Of a stretch of DNA of 64,000 nt, positions 42,362 through 51,359 are shown piece by piece. Within the stretch, counting starts at the first letter, position 1, and every line of letters begins with the position of its first letter. This DNA is from Shewanella sp. (lineage in GTDB: Bacteria > Pseudomonadota > Gammaproteobacteria > Enterobacterales > Shewanellaceae). The DNA is taken from positions 1-64,000 of the forward strand of contig NZ_JABSSM010000022.1 of the NCBI RefSeq assembly GCF_013214165.1, given 5' to 3'. The position numbers and the translations under genes are program-made. Under the pieces are notes generated by a model. That model was not told the DNA's origin. It saw only the letters and a program-made list of their open reading frames with translations, and did no database searches.

Positions 42362-43369
42362 ATGAAATCAGTCCGCAACGACCCTTGCCCGTGTGGCAGT
42401 GGCAAAAAGTACCAAGATTGTTGCATGAATAGTGCTTCAAAGCAGCACGCCTCAATGTTGGATGACATTGAGCAAGTTGCCGCTATGAATCCCAACTTGT
42501 CCCTTGATGAACTCAATATCGTTGCAGAGCACAAAATGCAGGCAGCGAATAATCTCCCTGTTCCTGACTTCTGTGGCCTCTCGCCAACACAAATGGCCAA
42601 TTGGTTATATTCGCCTTTCAATGAATTGGAATGGGTCACAATAAGCACGCCAGAGGATTTATCTAGGAGTCCTGTGATGCGCTATTTAGCGCTGATTTTA
42701 GATGAGGCCATGCAGCATGGTGGTTCATTTAAAGCGACCACTAAGGGCAACTTGCCCACAAAACTGGTTAGGCAAGCCAGTGATGAATTACCTCAATTTG
42801 CTGTCTCTCGGTATCCAACGCATATCAGCATCAATGAATACTGCGGCACTAACGAAGATAAATTTAATGCGCTGCACTACAGTCGTGTGTTGGCGGAAAT
42901 TGCGGGCATTATTTATCGTCGCAGTGGTCGTTACCATGTAAAAAAGACCGCGCAAAAGCAGTATCAAAAACAAGGTATTAATGCTTTTTTTATTCCCATG
43001 CTTGAAGCGGCAACCGTTAAGTACAATTGGGGCTACCTAGATGGATGGGAGCACGCTATGGATCTAAGGAAATTCTGGTTATTTATGCTGTGGCGCTTGC
43101 AAAGTCATGGCAGTGTTGATCAGTTGATTGAAGAAGTGGCTACAGCATTTCCTAATGTATTACTCGAATGTTCATCGGAGGAATACCTATCGCCAAGCCA
43201 GTTGTTGGGTACCTTGATTGAATCGCGCTTTATTGATCGGTTTCTACAGTTTTGGGGCTTTGTGACGATAGAGCGAAAACGGTATGTTTCCGAAACACAC
43301 GTACCGAGAAAGGTAGATATACTGCCAGTGCTAAAGCAAGCTTTTCAATTCAATATTGACAATCAATAG
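42362..43369 (+). CDS. SEC-C motif protein, unknown function
   Basis: N-terminal NDPCPCGSGKKYQDCC. Confidence 0.8.
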   Translation: MKSVRNDPCPCGSGKKYQDCCMNSASKQHASMLDDIEQVAAMNPNLSLDELNIVAEHKMQAANNLPVPDFCGLSPTQMANWLYSPFNELEWVTISTPEDLSRSPVMRYLALILDEAMQHGGSFKATTKGNLPTKLVRQASDELPQFAVSRYPTHISINEYCGTNEDKFNALHYSRVLAEIAGIIYRRSGRYHVKKTAQKQYQKQGINAFFIPMLEAATVKYNWGYLDGWEHAMDLRKFWLFMLWRLQSHGSVDQLIEEVATAFPNVLLECSSEEYLSPSQLLGTLIESRFIDRFLQFWGFVTIERKRYVSETHVPRKVDILPVLKQAFQFNIDNQ

Positions 43370-43493
43370 GCGAGGCTATGTTAGATATAGCCGTATTATT
43401 CAATTGTAAGTCATGTCAGACCAAAATCGAAATCAACTCGAAAAGCCTGCTGGAAACTGATCTACGCTATTTTTGATAAGTAACTATCCTCAA

Positions 43494-46484
43494 TTAACGG
43501 GGTAAGGCAATTTTCGACTTGTCCACCGCATTGCGACAACTGGGCGAGCTGTTACCGCGATAGTTGTTGCACCCCCAAAAAGCACCTCGCTTACTTTCTC
43601 TTGCAACCATATCGCCCCCACAAACGCTGCATAGTGGTGCTGTGTGGCTACAGGCTTCATTTACACATACCTTAAATCCTGTAAAGCGTTTACGCGTCAT
43701 CGGGCTACCACAAAGCTCACAGCCCTCCTCTTTGTGATTGCACAGCGGAAAGTGAGAACATGAGTAGAATGATTTGAAGTTGCCAACTCTTGGTTTTAGT
43801 GTGCCAGTCGTGCAGCGTACACAGTTAATCTCTTCAAAGATTTTTTGCACTATAGAGGTGCTGAACTCCTCTTGCTCAATGGCATACTTCTCCTTAAGTA
43901 GTTCGATCACAAATGGACTCGCGTCTGTCATATCGGCAAGCACGTATGCGCGGTGTTTTGCGCGGGTGAGTGCGACATAAAATAGGCGGCGTTCTTCTGC
44001 AAACTCAAATGCCTCAGTCTTAGGCAGAAAGGCATCAAGTATAGCGGGCGTGACTTTCATTGAAGGAAAACCATGCTTTCCCGTTGTCATCCCCATGATC
44101 ACCACATAGTCTGCTTCTTTGCCTTTTGAGGCATGAAAGGACTGACACGCAATGGTCAGGTGTGGATACCTCACATTCAGCTGTCTTAGCTCACTCTTAT
44201 CGGGTAGTTGAAACCAGAAGCGCCCAAGTAAATAAACGCTAGGCTGATGCTTGAGTTTATCTGCTCCCTTATTAACCCGCATGCTAATAGCATTTAAGGC
44301 CTGATCCAGTGCATTAGGACTTGGCTCATCCTGAGTCGCTGGCTCATGTTCGCCGCGGCGTATCAATGAAACCGTGGGGTAAGTGACCTGAGAGAGAGAG
44401 CGGATATCTTTCTTTAGCTGCACAGGGTTCTTAGTCACAAACTGTGTTGCCACATCGCCAATGCCGCTGTTAAATCTGAATGTCTGATCTAAGTATGATT
44501 TAGCTGTTGGGCCGAAGTACTGGGTAAACTGCGTGGTTAAACTGACGTCAGCACCACTAAAGCGATAGATTGCCTGCCAGTCATCGCCCACACAAAACAG
44601 TGACGCCTTCGGTTTTGAACCCGGTAAGCAGGAGTCTCTCAGTGCTCGAACTAATCGCGATCTGGGCTCGGAGATATCTTGAAATTCATCGACCATGATA
44701 AAGCGCCACGGGCTGATGAACTGCCCAGCTTGAAGATAGCTTAGCGCTTTACCTATCATATCTTCAAAATCTATATCACCACTGGCTGACAGATGTTGCT
44801 GGTAGCGGCTTAGTATGGGCGCTAGTAGCTCAAATACCTTACGGGTCTGCTTTGCGTCTGCAGCATTATTAAATACCTTCTCTAATCCGTTCTCGTCTAT
44901 GCATGCTGCTTTATACAAGCCAATTAGTTTACTGAACAACTTGGCTAACTCAGTAACACGACCAAGTTCATTGAGAGTGGCCAGAATCGCTGCATCGGGA
45001 AGAGGGGAGTATTGAACTTCAAATGCTTGCAAGGCATGTTCAAGTTTTGCAATGAGCAGCCCTTTTTTATGCTGATAGTAAAACAACTCAAGGCAGACTG
45101 TTTCGCGATTTTTATGTAATTGGCGCTTCCACTGCATCGACGCTAAATATTGCTGGTTATCGATATAGGGGGCAGTGCTACCATCTTCATTGATGCCGAA
45201 ATACTCAATATAAACACCATACTCAGGTAGGTAGAAGTCGGGTTGATATTGGCGGAAATCAATACTGCTTACATCGTGCTCATATTTAGCTTCATACTGG
45301 TATTCAATGCCATTGCTGAACAACCAATTGGCAATGTATAGCTCGCCAAAGCTCTTTACCCGCTCCCCTTTAAGGGTGCGAATATCGTTGTCATTTAAAT
45401 ACTGAAAGTACTCACCTTGGGAATCAAAGTCGAAAGGACTTTTCTCCACATAATAGTATTGGCTAAAGTACTCGAGCAGCGGCTTGCGATAGGCCTCATC
45501 TTCAATCAAAGTTTCAAGTGTATCTTGTACCCATCTATCTTTGGCTTTTTCATCCTCAGCCCAAGGAGATAAGCTAGGTGACGCACCTTCAACTTTGGCA
45601 ATGACTCTTAACCCTAGGCTGTGGAAGGTGCTTGCCTTGATCTCATCGGTACCCAGCTTGTCTTTAATCCGCTCGTCCATCTCATCAGCAGCTTTTCGAC
45701 CATAAGCGAGCAGTAGAATATCATCGGCTTGTGCCTGACCACTGTTGACTAAATAGCCGGCACGCCCCACCATCACGCTGGTCTTGCCCGTTCCTGCACC
45801 AGCTAATAGCAGGTTATTGTTGTCATCAATGATACAAGCTCGTCGTTGCTTATCGGTCAGAGGGTTAGACTCAACATGCTCAAAGAAATCGGCAAACTTG
45901 AGTAGCTGAGATTGGACATAGTTTTCACGCAGCCTCTCGATATCGGCCTGGTTCCAGTTATGCATCTTCTTTAGCTTGCCCAGCGCGGATTTTATATCGC
46001 TAGCCAATGTCATATCTTCACACCAAGGAAACCAGCGTTTATATTCGCGCTTAATTCTGGCCTGTATCATCTCTAAACGGGATTGACGCAGGTATTCTGT
46101 GGCAAGGGTGCGCTCAACTCTATCCACCAGCTCACAGATACGCTGCCCATTGCTACCAGCCCACAGCAGCACTGCCGTTTTGCCAAACTGATAACGCGCT
46201 AAATAGGTTAAGTAGGGCAGTTGGTAAGCCTTACCGGATACGGTAAAGCCAAGTAGATAACCTAAAGGGCTAAAGTTAAATGCTGGTGGTGAATCTAGCT
46301 GTTGCCACTTGAAACTAACTTCGTCACTAGATCTGCTTGTTGCTCGATACCCAGCCGTAAGCAAACCTTTGCCGCGATGAAAAGTAATACCACTGTCGGT
46401 AAGTTTTACAGCATCAGGCTTGCCCATATAAAAATGGCCAAACCAACTGTGCTTGATATTTTGTTCAGACTGCTTTGATGACAA
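43494..46484 (-). CDS. UvrD/HelD-like helicase with internal nuclease-like domain and C-terminal topoisomerase-type zinc fingers
   Basis: AGAGTGKTSVM, MVDEFQDIS, GDDWQAIYRFSGAD; insert YQPDFYLPEYGVYIEYFG; C-terminal Cys4 clusters. Confidence 0.85.
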   Translation of the reverse strand: MSSKQSEQNIKHSWFGHFYMGKPDAVKLTDSGITFHRGKGLLTAGYRATSRSSDEVSFKWQQLDSPPAFNFSPLGYLLGFTVSGKAYQLPYLTYLARYQFGKTAVLLWAGSNGQRICELVDRVERTLATEYLRQSRLEMIQARIKREYKRWFPWCEDMTLASDIKSALGKLKKMHNWNQADIERLRENYVQSQLLKFADFFEHVESNPLTDKQRRACIIDDNNNLLLAGAGTGKTSVMVGRAGYLVNSGQAQADDILLLAYGRKAADEMDERIKDKLGTDEIKASTFHSLGLRVIAKVEGASPSLSPWAEDEKAKDRWVQDTLETLIEDEAYRKPLLEYFSQYYYVEKSPFDFDSQGEYFQYLNDNDIRTLKGERVKSFGELYIANWLFSNGIEYQYEAKYEHDVSSIDFRQYQPDFYLPEYGVYIEYFGINEDGSTAPYIDNQQYLASMQWKRQLHKNRETVCLELFYYQHKKGLLIAKLEHALQAFEVQYSPLPDAAILATLNELGRVTELAKLFSKLIGLYKAACIDENGLEKVFNNAADAKQTRKVFELLAPILSRYQQHLSASGDIDFEDMIGKALSYLQAGQFISPWRFIMVDEFQDISEPRSRLVRALRDSCLPGSKPKASLFCVGDDWQAIYRFSGADVSLTTQFTQYFGPTAKSYLDQTFRFNSGIGDVATQFVTKNPVQLKKDIRSLSQVTYPTVSLIRRGEHEPATQDEPSPNALDQALNAISMRVNKGADKLKHQPSVYLLGRFWFQLPDKSELRQLNVRYPHLTIACQSFHASKGKEADYVVIMGMTTGKHGFPSMKVTPAILDAFLPKTEAFEFAEERRLFYVALTRAKHRAYVLADMTDASPFVIELLKEKYAIEQEEFSTSIVQKIFEEINCVRCTTGTLKPRVGNFKSFYSCSHFPLCNHKEEGCELCGSPMTRKRFTGFKVCVNEACSHTAPLCSVCGGDMVARESKRGAFWGCNNYRGNSSPSCRNAVDKSKIALPR

Positions 46485-46536
46485 TATGTAAACCTACTGC
46501 GTGAAATTATGGCTAGCACTCCACTATAACCTGCCG

Positions 46537-46885
46537 TCAGTGGATTGGGAGTACTTGGTCGGCGTCTAAACCTCGGTGAGTACATCGGGTTTTTTCGCTA
46601 TCTGGGGTTTGGTAAGTCAGCCCTTTCAGCTTATGGAATACCCACTGGTCATATTCTTTACCAACACGACAGCATCCATCTTTGCAGTAAAACTTATTAG
46701 CTAAAAGATTACAAGCTTGGTTACTCTGCTACGGGTTGATAACGTGTCTCAAGCAGCTAGCTCTTTTCGGTCAGAGCGGTCTCTAAATAGTGTTTATGCG
46801 CTATTGGGTATGGATTAGGGTTGCCTAATGGATGCTAAGTTATGGTCGCCACTTTCATCCACATACACAAGGAAATCACTAAACC
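46537..46885 (-). pseudogene. DUF3800-type protein remnant
   Basis: N-terminal SDFLVYVDESGDHNLASI and C-terminal RHVINP*QSNQACNLLANKFYC in the correct order on minus, with the middle deleted and a TAG in frame. Confidence 0.65.
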
Positions 46886-46956
46886 CACGCTCACAGCCTA
46901 ATATGGTTGGAAAACATGTTGATAAAACTGCGTTTAATCGACATGTGATCCATGTT

Positions 46957-46989
46957 TTTAGTGTTGATGTCGATAGCATCAACACTAAA
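46957..46989. repeat. Perfect 13-bp inverted repeat with 7-nt loop
   Basis: TTTAGTGTTGATG-TCGATAG-CATCAACACTAAA. Confidence 0.8.
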
Positions 46990-47052
46990 TCAACTCGAAA
47001 ATCCTGATGGAACCCACAAGAGAGATGTGTTCTCGCATGAGAAGCTAACCTA

Positions 47053-47137
47053 ATAGGCAAACAAAAGCCCAGCGAGAAACTGGGCTTAGATGCACTCATT
47101 CAAATCGATAAAAACGTTATTCCACGTTTTGAATTTG
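47053..47137. repeat. 85-bp perfect direct repeat, left copy (yicC 3' end plus terminator)
   Basis: Identical to 56886-56970 over 85 nt. Confidence 0.95.
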
Positions 47138-47260
47138 AATGTAGGTTGAATTGTTCATGTGCATTTAAATCAGCATCTTATCTACAGGTAGGAAAGCTGG
47201 ATATGGTTTTAGTCACCAATTTAGTACCATTTTGTAAGGTGTGTAGGTTGCTAAATTTTC

Positions 47261-48124
47261 TTAGGTATTATTGTAAGCTACGTTCTTATCTTCTATCGGC
47301 AACGCTTTTTTATTAGCTGGAGGAGTTGGCTTGATTGCTCGAAGTTCATTTTTAAATGTTAATACTGCTGCTAACACAGCAATCAGAATTAGCAGTAAAT
47401 TCTTTAGGTGTGCTTGTTGTATTACCCTTTTATTATGCTGCTGGTTTAAGAGCTCATAGTGTTCCAGCATCTTGGCTGATTCAGTTGCAAACTCTCTAAC
47501 AAAAACAAAGTGGTCGCTATTATGTTGCATAAATAGTAGCTCACTAGAATAGAACTCTTTAAGTAAGTTATCATGCCTTACCATCAAATTAGCTTTTTTA
47601 TTATCGGTAAGGAGAGTTGTATCGACATTCAATGCATTTCTTAAAGAAGGAAGAAATTTTTCAATTGCCTCCTTTCGTGCTTCGAAGTCTTTGGTTAACT
47701 CTATGAACCTTTGGTAATCACTTAGAATCGACTCTGTAATGAGCTTATTTCCGGTTAACCGTATTTCTGGGAGCATCGGGACTGATTCATGGATCATTCT
47801 GGCTGCGACAGCGCTATGTAGTTTTAATACTCTGAGTAGGGCTTTTATTTGATAGTGATATTCATCGATATTTTTAAAGAACTCTGGGCCGATGGTAGTA
47901 GCGTCTTTCCATCTTAATAGATTTGAGTAGTTTTTTGAACTCCGTATTCGATCAAATTTTTCGTAGATCTGCTCTCCCCAGTAATCGATTTGAAAAATGT
48001 ATATTTCAGATTTATCCACCTTAACCTTGCCTGCATCAGGCCATACGTATGTCTGGGTAAACATAGTTAAAACCCCTGCAAACGTGATGATTGCAAGGCT
48101 AGATATTTTCAACATAACACTCAT
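47261..48124 (-). CDS. Helical membrane-anchored protein, unknown function
   Basis: N-terminal and C-terminal TM segments flanking a helical region. Confidence 0.55.
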   Translation of the reverse strand: MSVMLKISSLAIITFAGVLTMFTQTYVWPDAGKVKVDKSEIYIFQIDYWGEQIYEKFDRIRSSKNYSNLLRWKDATTIGPEFFKNIDEYHYQIKALLRVLKLHSAVAARMIHESVPMLPEIRLTGNKLITESILSDYQRFIELTKDFEARKEAIEKFLPSLRNALNVDTTLLTDNKKANLMVRHDNLLKEFYSSELLFMQHNSDHFVFVREFATESAKMLEHYELLNQQHNKRVIQQAHLKNLLLILIAVLAAVLTFKNELRAIKPTPPANKKALPIEDKNVAYNNT

Positions 48125-48138
48125 GATTCATCCCTTAT

Positions 48139-48879
48139 TTAAGCTTTTATTTCCATGATTTTTCTTAACTTCTCAATACTCATCGCTGGCTTTTCTGCGT
48201 GAAGCATTGCGTGGCTGTTGGGACAAACGGGGACTAGGTCGTTAATTGGGTCGACTTGGTAGCTTTCACCGACTGTCGCTATATCGATCTTATGATGAAC
48301 ATGGATAAAGCCTTTGGCCATCGCGCCATACTTGGCTTCAAAGTTAAAGTTACAGACTTGGCAGATTGCTCCGTACTCATCAATACAAGCAGCCCTAGCT
48401 TTAGGGTCACGCTCATAGGCATTGATAGTCACTTGCTTTACAGCCCCTTCAGTAAACTCTGCTGGCGGCTTAGGGACTTCATCAGGATAAACGGAGCTAA
48501 CTACTTGTGAAGCTAGTTTGGCTCGATATGAGTCCACAAGCGTCCTTACTTCTAGGTGTTTTGCTTTTGATTTAGACCATCGATACTCAAGATGCAGCTC
48601 AACAGACTTGATTACCCGCTCAAACTCAGAGTAAGAAAGGTCTTCATAAAAGCGAGCAAAGAAAATCTCATAAGACAAGGCACTCATAGCACGCTTGTAT
48701 ACTCTGCCTTCACTGAATGCTACGAAGTTGCGCATGTAATTAGTTGCAGATGTTTGGTTCATATCCAACTAGCCAACTAGCTGTTCTAGTGTTTCTTCTA
48801 GCGAGATATTTTGTAATGCAAACAAGGAACCCAGATCATAGACCTGTTGTAGTTGAGCTGATGTGATCTCTTTGTTCAT
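48139..48879 (-). pseudogene. HNH endonuclease gene split by an in-frame UAG (48769-48771)
   Basis: 36-aa MNKEITSAQLQQVYDLGSLFALQNISLEETLEQLVG then TAG then LDMNQTSATNYMRNF... in the same frame; C-terminal CQVCNFNFEAKYG...IHVHHK...PVCPNSHAMLH. Confidence 0.65.
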
Positions 48880-48925
48880 CATTAAAGTCCTTTTAATTTC
48901 GAGCAAGTTGCGGCTGGTAGTATAT

Positions 48926-49789
48926 CTATGGAGTAAGGTCTAACTCACCGATTAAATCTGCTAAATATGGTGCATTTTTATTAGGCAAAATGTGTTGAAC
49001 GGCTGCTGCACTAAAAGAGCTTTTACGGTTACAGAGCTTCTTTAACCTTTCCTTGGCCTCAGTTATGCCACGACGGTACTGATCATTTAAATCAGCATCA
49101 TTAAGACCGGATGTTAATTTAAGAAGCATAATACTGGATCGAACATCTTTAATGGCTTGTAATCGGTGAGGTGTGATTGTTTCATGATCAAGGTTCAATA
49201 AGGTCTTAGAGAGCCTAACCTTTTCAAAACCAATAGGGTTTGCATCATAGGTTACAGCTGATGAAGTTTGACCTGTTTCAACCTCAAACGATAAAAGTTT
49301 TACATCATCTATAGAGCAAGGGTCTAAAATTAAGTGGTGAGCATAATCACAAGGTGCACCTATACCCCAGCAACGCATTGACTCATCGACGATAGGAAAG
49401 TAATCAACTTTACCTCCCTCATCCCTTGCTCGGTTTGCAAAAATACATGAATAGCGATAATTATTTATGTCGTAAGCTTTCCACCAATATCCAGGGTGCT
49501 GCTGATCACCTTGTTTTACAATAACGCCACCAGCATCTTTAACCCTACCTTTTGGCCAATAGTGATCCACATCGAAATCAGTACCAATCTGAGGTGATTC
49601 GGTATACCAGCATTTTGCTCCAAACTCTGCTATAAAGGTCCTTTTTAAGGAACTCCACTTATTACCGATAGCCTTTATTTCTGCGCTCGGATCAGCAGCA
49701 ACCTTCACTCTATCGGACCACTGCTTTGATTTTTTATCCCAGGTCTTAGTCTTACAGTTTGCGAATTTAGACTTATCAATGTACCTCAT
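48926..49789 (-). CDS. HNH endonuclease, PtuB-like partner of the upstream ATPase
   Basis: CWYTESPQIGTDFDVDHYWPKGRV...YWWKAYDINNYRYSC...NRAR; 14-nt overlap with ATPase gene. Confidence 0.7.
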   Translation of the reverse strand: MRYIDKSKFANCKTKTWDKKSKQWSDRVKVAADPSAEIKAIGNKWSSLKRTFIAEFGAKCWYTESPQIGTDFDVDHYWPKGRVKDAGGVIVKQGDQQHPGYWWKAYDINNYRYSCIFANRARDEGGKVDYFPIVDESMRCWGIGAPCDYAHHLILDPCSIDDVKLLSFEVETGQTSSAVTYDANPIGFEKVRLSKTLLNLDHETITPHRLQAIKDVRSSIMLLKLTSGLNDADLNDQYRRGITEAKERLKKLCNRKSSFSAAAVQHILPNKNAPYLADLIGELDLTP

Positions 49790-51359
49790 TCGAAGAGATC
49801 CTCATATCTTTGAGAATATTCTCAATCATCTGTTTTCTAGCTTCAACTGAGGCAACTTCTTTACCGTATTTAAGATATTTACTTCGCGCTATTAAAAACT
49901 GGCGATAATCTTCATCGGGATGAATGTAACCATAACCAAGTTGCTCAAGTTGAGTATTGAGCTCTTCTAACCGCTCAGGATTGGTATCTTCTGCAACTAA
50001 GCGCCTTCTTTCTCGAATGAGGTCTTGAGTACCGTCATCCAATGTTGTTAAAAGACCGAACATATCACTGGTTAAAATACCGTTTACACTCATGCCTTTA
50101 GGGCTTTTTTTCGGTGTATTGACTGAAATTTTTTGGCTCGCCTCATTTCTTGATACAACTTGTATTTGTTCCTTATTCAACTCTGCAATAGAGAGGGGAT
50201 GGTGAGTAGTCATAATAATATGACTACCAAATCCCTCAGGGACAAATAACTCTAAAAACCTATGGTATTTTGCTGCCCAGTATGGGTTCAAGTGAGTATC
50301 TGGTTCATCGAGTAAAAATAGCGCATCTCGTTTTGCGGTAAACTGAAGTAGCCCAAAGATAGTGAGTAGTTGCTGTTCGCCTTCGCTTAGCTCGCTAAAA
50401 ATTACATTTTGGTTAGATTTGGTTTGCTTCACTTGTATTTCTACTCTGGCCAGAATGCCAGAGAGATAGGTCGCTTCAAGGATTTTAAACAGATCCTCGG
50501 GGCGCATGTTTTTGGATAATTCATCTAGCTTGGATTTGTTAGGTAGGAAAAAGCTCATTACTTGTTTTTTCTTGACCCTTTTGGACAGTAAATCCAGTTG
50601 AGGCTCCTGCGTTTCAATTGGGCCTATAGAGTACTTTTTTACTAGCTCTAAAAAATCTCGTATAGCTCCTGTCGCTCCCCAGAAGTCACTAGCATCATTA
50701 CTTCCCCAATTTACGGGTTTTGTAAAATAGAATGTGGCTGACTCAAAACTCTTTATAGAAAGCTCTTGTTTCAAAAACTTTGTAGCATGTGGTACGCCAC
50801 GCGCTACAAAAAATGATAACAATGAAAATTGACTGTGGAAGGGCTTGGCGTAAAAGAAAGGTCTAATATTGTCTCGAATATTAGCCCCCTCTTTGATTAC
50901 TTGAAGGTAGAAGTCTCTTCTTGAATCAAAAAATAATGACTCTAACCGATCGCTTGGTCCTGAATAATAGGCAAAGATATTACGAGGAAGATAATGTGAT
51001 AGGCCATCTCTATCTCGTTTTATCTTGCTTATATTGATATGCTGCCATTCTGAGATAGTCTCATTCGAATGTTCTTGAACCTTTATCTCATAAACAGTTT
51101 CTCTCGATACATCTGCATTGATATGCATCCAAGTTTCTAAACTAGCGTCACCAATTTTATACTTCACCTCATAGGAAAATGGTGGTGGGGTATCTGTATC
51201 TAAATACTTAAAAATTTGTACGATAGCCTCAATGATATTTGACTTCCCAGTGCCATTTTGACCGATGATGACAGTACGATTCTCATCATCTGAAAACCGT
51301 ATTTCTACACCTTTCAGGTTCTTAAAATCTGAATTAATCTTTAAGTATTGTAGTTTCAT
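49776..51359 (-). CDS. SMC/OLD-type AAA ATPase, PtuA-like
   Basis: GQNGTGKSN; SELSEGEQQLL; LFLLDEPDTHLNP; start overlaps hsdS stop. Confidence 0.8.
   Translation of the reverse strand: MKLQYLKINSDFKNLKGVEIRFSDDENRTVIIGQNGTGKSNIIEAIVQIFKYLDTDTPPPFSYEVKYKIGDASLETWMHINADVSRETVYEIKVQEHSNETISEWQHINISKIKRDRDGLSHYLPRNIFAYYSGPSDRLESLFFDSRRDFYLQVIKEGANIRDNIRPFFYAKPFHSQFSLLSFFVARGVPHATKFLKQELSIKSFESATFYFTKPVNWGSNDASDFWGATGAIRDFLELVKKYSIGPIETQEPQLDLLSKRVKKKQVMSFFLPNKSKLDELSKNMRPEDLFKILEATYLSGILARVEIQVKQTKSNQNVIFSELSEGEQQLLTIFGLLQFTAKRDALFLLDEPDTHLNPYWAAKYHRFLELFVPEGFGSHIIMTTHHPLSIAELNKEQIQVVSRNEASQKISVNTPKKSPKGMSVNGILTSDMFGLLTTLDDGTQDLIRERRRLVAEDTNPERLEELNTQLEQLGYGYIHPDEDYRQFLIARSKYLKYGKEVASVEARKQMIENILKDMRISSNEVH

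Noticed and set aside
46815-47099. 94-aa minus ORF as an intact gene
   Set aside because: Its N-terminal portion covers the hairpin/repeat region and only the last about 22 residues resemble a DUF3800 N-terminus; treated as pseudogene relic
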